Shown in pieces: positions 20,623 to 32,444 of a stretch of DNA of 64,000 nt. The translations under genes were made by a program, and so were the position numbers. Each line of letters starts with the position of its first letter. Position 1 is the stretch's first letter. Origin of the DNA: Beta vulgaris subsp. vulgaris (taxonomy: Eukaryota > Streptophyta > Magnoliopsida > Caryophyllales > Amaranthaceae); assembly GCF_026745355.1 (NCBI RefSeq), contig NC_079205.1, forward strand, positions 50,683,072 to 50,747,071, in the 5' to 3' direction. The notes under the pieces were generated by a model. That model ran no database searches. It was not told the origin of the DNA and worked only from the letters and a program-made list of their open reading frames with translations.

Positions 20623-23262
20623 CTTTCGGGATGAAATATTTCAGAAGTTTAATTTTGACACTAAGTGGGCTGTTAAACTGATATTAAGAATCACAAATGA
20701 CGAGGATATACCAATTGAAGGAGATACCATAGTTAAACAGGTTATTACAGGCTAATACATTTCCTCTTTTCTTTATACATGAACCACTATACTGACTTCG
20801 TCTAACTTCTCTGTCATTGATGAAGCTTCTGTCTTTGCAAATAAACGCGGAGAAGTATTTCTTTAACATCAGGAAGAGCCTGGTTAAGTTTTATGAAGTC
20901 TTAGAGGTATGCTAAATGACAGTTTTATGCTTGACATGTTGTCTGCGACATATAATACTTTCATATACATAATCCAGGACTTACGCACCAAATGTCCACA
21001 ACTTACGAATTGTTTATGTTGTGTCAAGGATCATGTTTAGCTATGTAGCTTTTCTGTCCATTGTTAAGTGGATTTGAGTGAGGCCAATCTTATTCAAGAA
21101 TCATATGCTAGTAATTCTGGAAACAAGGCTGGATTTTGATAATTTAAACTTAGTGTATGAAGCTGATGTCTTTTCTATAGTTCTATGATTCTATCTTCAA
21201 ATAGCCTTTTTTGGTCCTTTCATTGCCAACCTTTCACTTGACAGAAGTTGAGAAGTATACGAGTTATTTTTTTTCAAAACAAATGTACGTATGTTGTTCA
21301 TTTGTCAACATAGAATGCAGCCATGACTGTGTTGTCTGTTAATCAACTGGGAAAAAGTTAGAGTTGCAGGCCTCCAGTACATTCTCTCATTATCTTTACA
21401 GGTCCAAAGGAAGCATGTCTATAACCTTAGGCAATTGATTCTGGCTGGTGATACTAAAAGTTGCTCACAGCACATATTCCAATGAGTTCATATCAATTGT
21501 CAGTATTAGGAAGTATCTTGCATTATCTACTTCATTATTTAATCTGCTTCCTTTGGTTATATCTCTTGCATCAAGTATTGAATTACTCTCGCCGTTTTTG
21601 ACTGATTATGCTTTCCATTTTTAGATATTCTATTTAGTTTATTATAATAACTCCGTTATATTTTGTAATAAGCTTATAACTTACTAAAAATGGATGCTTC
21701 ACAATAACACCAGCACTTGCACACTTACCTTATGTGGGGTTTGTTTTCTCTCTCCTACCACATGGGACCACTTTTTCTGTCTATCTCTCACCACTTTCTT
21801 GTTTTTTGTGGAACTCCAAATGTTAAGCTTATTGTGAATTGTGAAGTATAGGGAGTAATACTTTTCTATAAACATGTTATATGCTAATTGCTATTCTGTC
21901 AATGAATGTACTTATCGGTTCTTTTCCACTTTTCTTAATGTGCCCGATAAAGTCAATTATGACAAACGCTGTGAAAAGGATTGAGTACATATGTTCGCTT
22001 GATAATCTTAATCTCGTCATATTGTACTGCTGGCAACCTGAACACTAAAATAATTATTGTTTGGTAATGCAATATTAAGCTAGTAGGATTATATGGCCTG
22101 TCAGTGAATCAGCTCTTAATGTACAATTGAGGATAGGTTGTGATTTTTGCATTTTGGTTTAGTTGCTTAAGAAAGTGGAACTCTGGTTTGAAATTAAAAA
22201 ATCATTGAAGTGCAAGTAGCCTTAAATTCAGGTGATTTATGAAGAAAGTCCTTTCTTGATAGGTATGTAAGCAACAAATTTGTCAAATAGGTAGAACAGT
22301 TCCTCCAAAAAAAATTCCAGATTTAACCTTCACTCTGTTCTCTTGTTTACCTTCTTAAGAAACTATCATTTGATTGCAAAAGCTAAAGTTTTCATGCTCC
22401 TGTGTTAATTAATATTACCTTTCTGTAACTTATCAGTAGTGCGTTTTAGATTAAATTTGAATTCAATGATTGTTGTTGGTGATCTCACTTTGTTTGAGGT
22501 GCCTTCTTGCATGATGTGTCCCTTCTTTATATTTGTGGTGGCAATATTTCTCACAGGTACATGCAAGCTGTGGTAGACGAAATAATACTAGGTACAGTTG
22601 ATCCTCACAAGGTAATTATTATTTCTTCAATTTTGTCGCACCCCTTTTGTAGTAATAACTGAATACCTTCTCTGCTCAGTTTATTATTTGATTACTTTAA
22701 ACTCAGATGCTAAACAAAAGCACTACAAAGTCAGATGCCAAACAAAAACACTTCAACCTCAAATTCCAAACAAAAACACTATAAAATTACCCTTATTTGG
22801 GATAAAATGCAATTTGTCATTATATTATTAATGTTTGAAGCTCATTGATGGAATAAGGAGCAAGACTGAGAAATTTAATATATCTATATATTTTTCTTGA
22901 ATTCTACAGCACCCCTGTGACTGGAAATTGAGAAAGATCTTGAAGGAGTTTGCCCAATGTGGGGGGAAAGTTGTTGAATGGTAAATCTTCTTTTTTATTA
23001 AACTTTTGTTCTTTTGGGCTATGGTTCTCGTATACCATCATGTTGCCATTACATTAAGCTGTTAAATACTGGGCTTTCCTTAGATTCATTTGCAGGTATA
23101 ACAGAGGTTGTCCTATTGGAGTCCTTCTCTCAATTAGACACATCATCTGCTGTGGATTTCAATGGCCTTTTGCCTATAGATTTGCCAAGACCTCCTAATG
23201 CCTTCAGAGGAATTCGAAAGAAGACTTCCTCCTTCAAGCGATGGCTTACCATATATGTGCAG
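20623..23262 (+). pseudogene. SECA2: Captured SECA2-type plastid translocase fragment with introns
   Basis: SecA is the ATP-driven motor of the plastid Sec pathway. Exon-like blocks in order: 20623-20740 (FDTKWAVKLILRITNDEDIP), 20826-20906 (LQINAEKYFFNIRKSLVKF), 21402-21482 (VQRKHVYNLRQLILAGD), about 22557-22611 (YMQAVVDEIILGTVDPHK), 22910-22980 (KILKEFAQCGGKVVEW), 23084-23262 (LPRPPNAFRGIRKKTSSFKR). Most keep ag and gt borders. They span the end of the second ATPase lobe, the helical scaffold and the helical wing only. Both nucleotide-binding motor cores are absent. The PPNAFRGIR block is what points to SECA2 rather than SECA1. Block 3 ends in a stop at a damaged donor. A Stowaway-like MITE lies in the intron after it. 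Family match is from memory and still needs a search. Confidence 0.85.
21651..21855. mobile_element. Stowaway-like MITE in the SECA2 remnant intron
   Basis: Ends ctccgttatattttgtaata and, inverted, ctccctatacttcacaattc, both leading to aataagctta. About 205 bp. The right flank is ta, the left aa, so the TA duplication is imperfect. Tc1/mariner-type MITEs begin CTCC as here. Confidence 0.6.
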
Positions 23263-23762
23263 GTGACTCAATAACGTGAGTACAACCACAGGGTGTTGTA
23301 TGATATTAGTATATCACTTTTTTTCTTTTAGTCTGAGTTTGATATCTTGTTCTGACACGGTGAAGCAGGGATGGGAGATATAGAGTGATCATCAATTTCT
23401 TGCGGCATTACCTTGGAGATTTGTACTATATCTTATATTTATCAACAAAAATATTAGAAATGAAACTTTTATCTACATGTAAATGATTGTCCATCAATTT
23501 AGGATAAAAAAAGCCAAAAAAAAAAATTTAAAAAAAATTTTTTGGGGCTCAAATGCTTCGGTTTTATCTTAAAAACCGGAGCATTTGTAACATAAATGCT
23601 CCAGTTTTTAAGATAAAACCGGATCATTTGTGTTACAAATGCTCCGGTTGCAACCGGAGCATTTGTAAAAGTCTCAAATGCTCGGGCGAAGTTTGCTACG
23701 CGTCAAATACGGAGCATTTGTGGCCTAAAAAACCGGAGCATTTGAGGTTTTTTCTACTAGAG

Positions 23763-25240
23763 TTACCAAATTTCCCTCTTTGGTCTGAGCCTTGTATTGG
23801 CTTAAGTATCCTCTTCTCAACAGATCATCCAAGTTATCCTTATAATGCCGACAATCCTCAGTTAGGTGACCGTGATCTCCATGAAAATCGCACCACTTGT
23901 TTTTGTCTCTGTTCTTGTGAAACATCTGTTTTGGTCGCTGCCATTTATCACTATCTTTGTTCATTAGATAGATTTGGCTTCTAGAAGTGGTGAGCTGAGT
24001 GTACGCGTCAAATCTTTCCTTGCGCTCACCCATGTCTCGTCCACTTCTCTCACGATCCTGCCTGTCGCGGTCATATATCTCTCATTTTCTCTTTCGCGGT
24101 CGTTGCCTCTTTTGACCACATTTGATTCTTATCGCCTTTTCATCTCGACCGCGATCATTTTCACGGCCCTTATCTTTTCTCTGCTGATCCTCCTTTTTCT
24201 TCTCTGGCTCGCGATTGCTCACGGCCTTGTCAAACTCTTCTCCCCTGATGTAATCATTCGCCTTATCCAGGACTGGTCCCAAAGATGTGTAGGACTTTCG
24301 GCCTAAGTAATCCCGGAATGGCGACCCTTCCTTGAGCCCTGTCATCAGAGCTAGTACAGCTACATTCTGTTGCAACCTTCGTATTGAAACTGCTTCGACA
24401 TTGAAGCGACCGATGTAATATCTCAGACTTTCATTCTTGCCTTATTTGACAGACAGTAGTTCTCCAGTAGTGTGCTCGCGGCGCCTGTTGCTCACAAAGT
24501 GAGTGCTGAACGTGGACGACAACTGAGAGAAGCTAGAAAGGCTACCTAGCTTAAGACTTTTGAACCAGGTTTGAGCTATCCCAGTTAGAGTGGACGAGAA
24601 AACTTTGCACCAGATAGCGTCCACCTGTGTGTGTAAGAACATGTGCCCTTCATAGGCCGCCACATGATCCTTAGAGGTGCCATCATACTTAGAAGTCGAC
24701 ATCTTGATTCTCATCATGGGATGGTTCAGAATTTCTGTGGTGAAGGGAGAGAGTTTTGGCTTGATGAGTAGGTGACCTCCTGTCGAATAGTTACTAGCAC
24801 CAGACACCAGTGGTGTTGTTCTCACGACGGGAGCCACCCTGAGCCTCTTCCTCAGAATGGTACAATTCTTCTGTCTCCAATATTTCTTCTTCATAGTTCG
24901 ATTGATCAATCTTCTTTTCCATCTCTCGCCCGTCTTGATTCAGGGACCGCATCTTCCGGAGCGGAGTGCCGTCAACGTTCCGACCAGTTGTGACCAGTGG
25001 TCGCTTACGGTTTCCGCCTGCTGGCTGAGTAGGTGGAGTACTCTGCTGGGAATTGCCAGCTAACATTTGTATGAAGGAGGCTACAGTTTGTAGCTGCTCA
25101 AAAGAGAATTGACTCAGTTGAGCCAAGTTAAAAGGTACATTACTATTCGAAGTCTGCTCTTCAGGTGTCCGATATTTGAACTGTGGATTCCATAGCGCCC
25201 CAGTTATAACTGGCTGCGATGAGGTTCGGCCGATATCCAA
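23763..25240 (-). pseudogene. Gag of element B
   Basis: Reading minus: 25240-24794 is the N-terminal acidic and Gln-rich part (VPFNLAQLSQFSFEQLQ). Then 24909-24442 holds the gag core (LTGIAQTWFKSLKL, SSFSQLSSTFSTHFV), 24375-24082 LKEGSPFRDYLGRKSY and a Lys/Arg/Asp-rich tract, and 24033-23763 the zinc-knuckle-like box WCDFHGDHGHLTEDC with all its Cys and His. Three frame breaks. It is cut at 23763 by CACTA 2. Better preserved than gag of A. Confidence 0.88.
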
Positions 25241-25309
25241 TTCTTGGGATCCATGACCAGCATTATTGTTTGCGTCACCTATGGTTGTTACTTTGAAAAG
25301 ACAAGAAAG

Positions 25310-25331
25310 CCCACTCCTTCTAGCGCCAAGT
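25310..25331 (-). promoter_or_regulatory. Primer-binding site of element B
   Basis: Minus strand reads cttggcgctagaaggagtgg directly inside the 5' LTR. TGGCGCTAGAAGGAG is complementary to a tRNA 3' end CTCCTTCTAGCGCCA. The tRNA identity is not assigned. Confidence 0.75.
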
Positions 25332-25803
25332 TGTTTCGGTGTTGAAACAGTTAGCGTCCTCTGCTGAGTCCGCTAAGATGTGAAGAGTAACGTCCTTGCT
25401 GGAGTGTTGCACAATACGCAAACGTGAGCTACCCTCGGGGTGGTTTCGAGGAAACCCCCTCCGACGCTCAAGTCAGTAATGGTGCCACTAGGATTTAAAG
25501 AGAGATAAGCTATTTTCAGTATGAGAAAGAATGTACCTGCAGAATAGTACCATTGGGGTATTTATAGAAGTACTATTCCTCAGGTAGGGCGTGTAATCCT
25601 TCGACACGTGTAGGGTTGTGACGCAATTGACAGGTGGGAAGATTCCCTTGATTTTGTCTTATTAGGCGTCCGCCAACGTTGCCGGTCTCTGGGATGAACT
25701 GACTGTTGTGGAGCTGTAGATGATGTTATCATACTCGCGTCCCGTGCCATGCTCGCGGACACTTCGTGTGTGGCCGCTAAGGTACTTGGGATGTACCCAT
25801 ACA
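25332..25803 (-). repeat. LTR of element B (5' LTR in element orientation)
   Basis: TGTTTCGG start, CCATACA end, followed by the duplicated gattc. A TATA box reads ATAAATAC-like on the minus strand at about 25558-25568. Shares the block aacgtgagctaccctcgggg with the LTRs of element A. Confidence 0.92.
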
Positions 25804-27984
25804 GATTCTTTGTAAGTTGTTTCTTTTCTTCTTTCCTTCTAAATAAAGACTTCGTGCTTCAGTTTTTGTTTATATCCAATCATAGGACCAAATCTTTATT
25901 TGGTTCAAAATTTTTGTTTTTCTTGTTCTTGGTTAGGGTGCTAGCTCTCTTTATGGATTTTGATGGTGTCTTATCCTTATATGACTCTTTAAATCTAACA
26001 TTGACGAGGTCTGTTTGATCTCCGTGATATTCCAAGCAAAGGATATCTCGTATCGCGATTGTATATTTAACTTCTTTTTACTGTATATTTGACAAAAAAA
26101 GATCGAAGTATTAAAAGAAAAGTAGAATAAATAAATTACATACTCTGATTCAGATGAATTATCACTCAAAACTACCTGAAACAAATTCATTCCTGGAAAA
26201 CATGTTGCCGCCTTTCTGCAAGTTTATATCCCATGTAGGTTTTAAAATGGAGTGAAGAGTTTACATACAAACAAAGCAATAAATTGTGCAGAGAACAGGA
26301 GACTTGAAATCCGCTTATATATTCCTGTTGCTTACACTCTACAAATTGCATAGATATCTTGACTTAGTATGCTGTCTTGAGTTTGTACTGTCTTCCTAAC
26401 TTGTTACAACTCCGAGCTTGCAATCAACGGGCTTACTTTTTTTCAGCTAGGAGGCTTTCATGAGATCCGTAATGCTGTAAGAAAGCCTCTTCATGGTCAC
26501 TTCATCTAAAAGAGTATCAGATGCTGAGATGCAGGGTTGCTTTTCATGCGCTTCAACGAGGTCCAAGAGCTTGCAGCCAAGATTACGTGAAGGTCCAACT
26601 TCCAAGTCCTCTGGTTTGCATCTAGAAGTCTTTCTTAAACTTTCGTGTGTACTTGAGACTAAGGCCGGTAGTCCACTTCTTAACAATTTTGTGCTAGATT
26701 GGGTGACTATCTAATGCAGAAACTTCGTGATATTTTCGGGTGAACCAATTAAGGACTTCTTTAAGAACTTGGCGGAAGAAGAGAAACAGGATTATGCTGA
26801 ACAAAATCAAGAATGTGCAGAAGCAGCTAATCTTTCTTGAATGCTTCCTGCAAAAATGCTGAGGTTAATCTAGCTTTATTTTTTCTTTTTCTATGTTTTT
26901 CCCCTTGATTCCTGCAATAAACTTTATTGTGATTGCATCACTCTGAATTCTGATCAGTATCTGTTATCCGTCAGACGAAACTCCTTTCATTCTCTTGGTA
27001 GAAGATCAGAAAGCCAGAAATTTTTGCAAGAGATCTAATGTTGTTTCTAGTTCATGGCTGAAAGCTGCTATCAGTTCTTAGGATCATTTATGTGACTAAA
27101 TTATGCATATGCAGCTGCTATGATGTTTAATATGCTCATTTAGCTTTTTTCATTGCTAAATAGTATAGGATGCTCATTTGTGAAATGGGATGCTCAATGC
27201 TTAATTTCTTCTCAAGTAGTGTAATCTAAATTATTATATCTCATTTTCGTTTTGCTCCTCTTTGATAACCATGATATATTGCTAACTTGACCACAATATT
27301 TAAATGATTGGTTATTAGCTAAGTGATGAGCCTATAACAGAACATATATAGAGTGTTTAATTAGGAAATATATTACAAAAGGTAATATGTTCACTGCACT
27401 TATTTTGGGATATTTGTGCCTTTTACATGATATTCACACCTCTCAATTTCCTTTTACATGCAATAGTATGCCAGCTGACTGTTATGTGCTACTGCTACCT
27501 TCTGCGTGCTGCCGTTGCTGCTGTGTGCTGTTGTCACTGCTGATTGTTGCATGTTTGCTGCCTTACAAAAGCAGTAAATATTTTGTTTGAAGGGAGTTGG
27601 TAGTCTCAAAGGTGCTTGTATGAGTTTAATATTGTTTCAAAACAAATGAAATTTTGATTTTGGGGAGTTGGAGGAACTGGGTTAGAGACCATAGGCTTAC
27701 TTATGCATGGATGCAGCCTTTGCTGGTTCTTTTTGTGAAATAGATATGAAATTTGAGATCTTGTGTATTTACCGTAATTGTTCTTGTCGGAGGAACTGGG
27801 TTACAGATCATCGGAATTGTTCTTGTCGGAGGATACTAAGTTGAGTTACATTGATAGACATTGTAAAGGATTCTTGTGCTTCAATCAAGCATAATATGTT
27901 ACATAAAACGAGTATTGATATATATTATTTATTTTGTATTGAGTAATAGTGAAAGAATGAGAAAAAAAAATTGGGTTTTGGGGG
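25804..27984. other. Outer CACTA interior with one exon-like segment
   Basis: Mostly AT-rich and non-coding. Bases 26720-26840 on the plus strand keep an open frame (SGEPIKDFFKNLAEEEKQDY) ending in a stop, which looks like a C-terminal exon of a captured host gene that I cannot name. Bases 27480-27560 have a short gct/gtt-rich run. Confidence 0.4.
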
Positions 27985-28199
27985 TGGTCAATCGCTACAG
28001 TTTTGGGTCAATACAGCAGCAATTAACTTGTTTAACTGCTCTGATTTTCACTCAAAATCGCAGCGGTAAATGATTAGCTGATCCGGTTGAGGATAGGATC
28101 AGTTAATCATAGTTAACCACTACTAGCCCAGTCCATCCAGACAAAATCGGAGCGGTAAGCCCGATTTTGATCGGATCGGATGGGCCTTGTGTACTAGTG
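27985..28199. repeat. 3' subterminal region of the outer CACTA
   Basis: Repeated cggtaa, cagcggt and gatcggat motifs in both orientations resemble the 5' subterminal block at 680-850 (gcggtaaatcg, gcagcggttaatc). The end is gtactagtg, followed by ctc. Confidence 0.55.
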
Positions 28200-28299
28200 C
28201 TCTCACCACTTTTCTCACCTTTCTTCTCTACCCATCTCATCCTTCATCTTTCCACTTTCATTCTTTTGTGGGTTTTACTAAAGGTTTCAAAGGACGTCC

Positions 28300-29690
28300 A
28301 TGGCATATTCACAAAGATCTCAATATGGCCAAACTTCAAGGGCTAGGGAGCAAGCACCACCACCACCACCATCACAAATTACAGTGGATGAAGACTTTCC
28401 TGAGGTGGTTTTGAAATTTGAGAAACGAAAGGAGAACTTCCAACGATTGAAAGGTCGTGAGGTACTCCCTACTCGCTTTCTAGATCTTGAATTTTGAACA
28501 GTTTAGGGCTTACTAGTGATTTTAGAAGTTTTATGAAGATAATTGGAATGGAAGCCTTCTTTACTGTTCATGTGAATAACTACAGAAGCCTAGTGTATGA
28601 ATTTAATAGTAGCTTCGAAGTTACTATAGGTTTGGTCCTATTTCTTACGTTTCCTACAAATTGTTGAACCAGGACTTTTGTCTTATCTTACCCAATTTGA
28701 TAACATTTTAAGAATCGCCAATAGGGGAACATTGGTGATCCAGATGGGTATAATCATGGTACATGCTATTATAGCATTACGGGGAGTGAGACCCCAGTCA
28801 ACCTGCAACATTGTAAGGCCACATATATTCACCATCCCATCTTTAAATTTTGGCAAGGATTCATGGAGTGGACTTTGTTTGGGAGGGTTAAGGGAAACCA
28901 CTTACGCGGGGGATGAACTTTATCTTATAGGAAGCTACATGTCTAAGGGAAAAGAAAAAGCATTTCGATATAATATCCCCCATTATATTGCTCTTTAGTT
29001 TGAGCGCATAGCTTACACCTATCCCAAGTGTCGTGTTGATGGCACTTTCTCTTCCCACCCCATAGTCAATAGTGGGCTTATCACCCTTTTTGTCCGACAG
29101 ATAGTAGGGTTTGATGAATTCTGGTATGCCCTAGTCCTCGACGCCACCCTTATCGATTATAGTTATCTTGACTCTCTTCATTGGATGGAGCGATCTGGCC
29201 AGGTCATTATCAATAGTTTGTAGGCACCCAACGTCCTATCATTCTTCCTAATCCCCTGGCTCGCCTGCGGCCTCGGCAGACGCATTACCACCTCCCCATT
29301 GAGGGCTAGGATTTCCCCACCTCCACTCCTGAGATACCCTAGCGCAGCTACAGTAGGTGCCCGCCTCTTGATGCTGACGTTGGTCCTTCCTCTCCTGCCC
29401 CTCACTCATATGCAGGTGATTTTGATTTTTAGGGCATGATGAACGCTCTCTAGCGGATGGAGCTTGGCATTACTGCATTAAGCCAGTAGTTGCTACATTG
29501 TAGAATGATTAGCACTTAGTCATGTACCCCATATACAATGCGTATTGTAGGACTCATCGGATTTCTGAGGAAGAACCCCACCCCTCATGGTATACATTGA
29601 ACCCCAACTACAACGTTCCAGGGACAGGTGGTGCATAAGACATGGAGGGTGATGATATTCATGCTTCCTTGGGCGATTGACTCCCTTATT
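28300..29690 (+). pseudogene. Athila-type ORF remnant
   Basis: The first frame (28300-28497) starts MAYSQRSQYGQ and ends with NFQRLKGREVLPTRFLDLEF, similar to the start of Athila gag/ORF1-type proteins. Broken frames continue (28678-28998, then TYPKCRVDGTFSSHPIVNSG near 29020) to about 29690. Several stops. This is followed by Athila-like spacer with gcttgggggag boxes. Confidence 0.6.
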
Positions 29691-31383
29691 CTTTCTCTTT
29701 TTTCCTTGCTACAATGAGGCCATTGTCAAGTTCAGCTTGGGGGAGGATCTTTGTAAGTACTCTTCTCACTTTAATTGCTTTATAGGTAGTTAGTTTAGTT
29801 TCATTGCTTTAAAAAAAACATTACTGAAAAAATACATAAAATACGATTTGACTAGATTGGATTGATTGCTTCCCTGTGTCCCAAAATGTTCTTTGAAGTA
29901 TAATTTAGCTCTTTACTTGGATAGTTGGGCACTTGAGATTGTGATGTTGGAATGTGACTTTTAAATGCCTTGACCTTCAGTGAGTTTTGATGATTACGCA
30001 CTTACTTTGACTGCATGTTTGGATTGGTTAGACTCTGAGGATTAATTCTTACCCATTGATTTATTTCTACATCCACTCTATTTTTGTGTATTAGTTCTTC
30101 TCTAGCGTTCCGATCTTCATTTTGGAAAGGTACTTGTTGACATTTGGCATTATTTTTCATATGTTCTAATGATGCGTTCTTTTAAAATGATTCTTAAGCC
30201 TTGAATTTTATTTTCATGATTCTTTTTCTACTCTAGCCTCACTGAGCCTAATGACATTTTCTTGTTAGTAAACCACATTACAGGCCTTGAGTCCTATGTT
30301 TGATTATTATCCCAAGCCTAGCTTGGGGGAGTATTAGCTAGGATAGCATTGTGATGATATGTTGATATTGATGGTTCGTTGGAAATATATTAATTGCAAG
30401 TTCAAAGGTTTGAAGAAAAAGAAAGAAAAGAATTGTGTTTGTTAGTTGAAAGGAAAGTATAAAAGTGTGAAAAGTTGAAAAAGTGCATTTGTTCTTTATT
30501 CTTTCATTCACATTGATCTGAAAAGAAAAAAAAATATACATCATGAGAAAATGAGCTAAAAAAAAAAAGCTCGTTGTTGTTTGCTGATCTTCCATAATGG
30601 GCTGATGTTTTGGATGTGTGTTAATGTCTTGGGAGTTGTTTTAGACCTCACTTGGTCTTGATTACTAGTGTTAATAATTGCTCCCCTTTTTTGCCTTTAC
30701 CGACACATTCCCTAAATGTTTTCCCTACCTTAACCCAAGCCCCATTACAACCAAGAAAATATCTCTTGAGCATGTGTTTTTTGTTTGTTGAATTGATACG
30801 GAGTCAAATTGCCAAAGTTAAAGATGTGTATTCGCTACTTGAGTCGACCTGATATGATGAGTGACATGATACCTTCCAAACGCGTGAGTGTGTGAGTGAG
30901 AAGGGTTATAATGGTTTGAGTGTTCGGGCACATTTTTTATGCCTGCCACAAAAATTGAGAGGGGTGACACCCTGGTAAGTACCTTTTCGAGATTTGCATG
31001 TCACGTAAGGCCACCGCATTTGATTGCTTGCTTGGACAATTGGTGGTTTGAGTGATCTGAACAGTTAAACTTGAATTTTGCCTGTTTGAATTATTTGGAG
31101 CTTGGAAAAGTTTTGATCTTTGTTTCCATATCAAAAGGGGTGAAACAATTATATTCATGTTCATGTCATTCTTTGCTTGAGGAAAAGCAAATGTTTAGCT
31201 TGGGGGAATTTGATGTTATGAGCTTATATCTACTTTTTTTTCCCCGCTTCTTTGTTGATGACATGCGTGCTCATAGTACTCTTAGGAGCTGTTTTATACT
31301 AACATCTTCCATCTAGTTGTGGTTTTGTGTTTTATGATTATTTTCAGGTTTTAGGGAATTATTTCCCTATTTCTCGCTATTCT
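29691..31383. other. Athila-like spacer, non-coding
   Basis: No coding sequence. The purine box agcttgggggag recurs at about 29735 and 30310, with tagcttgggggaa near 31196. This is usual in the long 3' non-coding part of Athila elements. Confidence 0.5.
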
Positions 31384-32444
31384 CACTAGTGAAAAAATGA
31401 AGAAGGGCTGCGCTGAAAAAGGCATGTAGGGCTGCGCTTTTTGACAGCAGCCCTTTCAGTAGCAGCCCTTCACTCTTTAAGTAGGGCTGCGCTTTTTAGG
31501 TAAAAGCGCAGCCCTTCTAGCTTAGAAGGGCTGCGCTTTTACCTAAAAAACGCAGCCCTTCCTACTAAAAAAAAAATAAAAAATTTCGACATTTTTTTTA
31601 TTCATAATCTCACATTTTTCGAAATTAAACAGAAGAGAAGAGAAACGAAAATGAAAATACTAAACCCAAAACAAAAAAAGAACGAAACGAAAATGAAAAA
31701 AAGGAACAAAAACCAATATACAGAAGAGAAGAAATTATTGATCTGAAAATACAAGAACATTAATCAAAACAAAGATGAAAATACAAGAACATTAATCAAA
31801 ACAAAGAGAAGTATACAACAACATTAATTAATCAAAACAAAGAGAAGTATACAAGAACATTAATCAAAATAAAGAGAAGTATACAAGAACATTTAATCAA
31901 AACAAAGAGAAGTATACAAGAACATTATAGATCTGAAAATACAAGATTTACCTCCAAACATTAACCTAATAATGTTTAAATACATAAAACAAAATAATTA
32001 AGGAAAAAAAAAATTCGGAAAAACTTAAAATGCCTATTTTGACTCGTTGGCTCGTTCCGCTTCCGAAAAGGTATCACAATAGGCAATCGGACTCCGTCGG
32101 CATGATTCGTGCAAATCATTTCAGCGTTTTTGTCGCAACGTTTCTGGGAGTTTTTGAGAGGATGAGAGAGAAAGATGAGAGGGAGGAGGGACGTGAGAGA
32201 AGGAGGAAAATGAATAATGAGGAACGTGAGAGAGGAGAGAGAAGAATGAGGGATATATTTGACGAATCCCGCTGAATATTTGAAGCCCGCGAACTTTTTT
32301 ATTTCAAAATTTTTAAGGAAGGGCTGCGCTTTTTTTAAAAAGCGCAGCCCTACATAGCAGAAGGGCTGCGCTTTTAGGAAAAGCGCAGCCCTTCTTACCT
32401 ACAGAAGGGATGCGCTTTTCCTAAAAGTGCAGCCCTACTAAGTG
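31384..32444. mobile_element. CACTA-type MITE with agggctgcgctttt subterminal repeats
   Basis: Starts cactagtgaaaaaatg and ends ccctactaagtg (inverted: cacttagtaggg). Both ends carry many copies of agggctgcgctttt in both orientations (31406-31560; 32321-32435). About 1.06 kb, no transposase. The flanking 3-mers (tct and aat) do not match, so the exact limits are uncertain. Interior has a 34-bp tandem repeat and, on the minus strand, a CT-rich leader like those of the larger CACTA elements. Confidence 0.7.
31749..31930. repeat. Short tandem repeat of about 33 bp
   Basis: Five to six copies of a unit like acaagaacattaatcaaaac plus aaagagaagtat, with small indels. Inside the CACTA MITE. Confidence 0.85.

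Larger units (their letters stand above)
16169..23762 (+). mobile_element. CACTA (En/Spm-type) transposon 2 carrying captured gene fragments
   Basis: Ends: cactagtggaaaaaacctc at 16169 and gaggttttttctactagag ending at 23762, inverted repeats differing at two positions. Flanks are cta (16166-16168) and tta (23763-23765). The uninterrupted homologue in element A (tggctttaccaaat near 10861) shows the empty site, so the insertion is real. Subterminal repeats: aaatgctcgggtt-type units in both orientations at 16200-16310 and aaatgctccggtt-type at 23549-23750. No transposase gene is visible. The interior holds a CT-rich leader, an unidentified exon-like segment and SECA2 exon remnants. Confidence 0.9.
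13652..25803 (-). mobile_element. Tat-lineage gypsy element B, internally deleted and interrupted
   Basis: LTRs at 13652-14137 and 25332-25803 with a perfect gattc duplication (13647-13651 and 25804-25808). Gag, protease and the first part of RT are on the minus strand. The element is related to but distinct from A. The RT stops at PFGLRNAG near 14742 and joins directly to sequence that normally precedes the antisense ORF, so the rest of RT, RNase H, integrase and the antisense ORF are gone. A 7.6-kb CACTA element (16169-23762) is inserted at the gag-protease junction. Without it the copy is about 4.6 kb. Confidence 0.92.
651..28199. mobile_element. Outer CACTA-like element hosting nested retrotransposons
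   Basis: The left end reads cactaatggaaaaaatg and the right end reads gtactagtg, so both termini carry CACTA. The 3-bp flanks are identical (ctc at 648-650 and 28200-28202). Both subterminal regions (about 680-850 and 27985-28190) carry related motifs such as gcagcggtta and gagcggtaa, as expected of En/Spm subterminal repeats. The terminal inverted repeats otherwise match poorly. No transposase is visible. After removing the two nested gypsy elements, about 4.7 kb remains, holding a CT-rich leader and exon-like fragments. The pairing of the two ends is inferred from termini, flanks and subterminal motifs. Confidence 0.6.
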
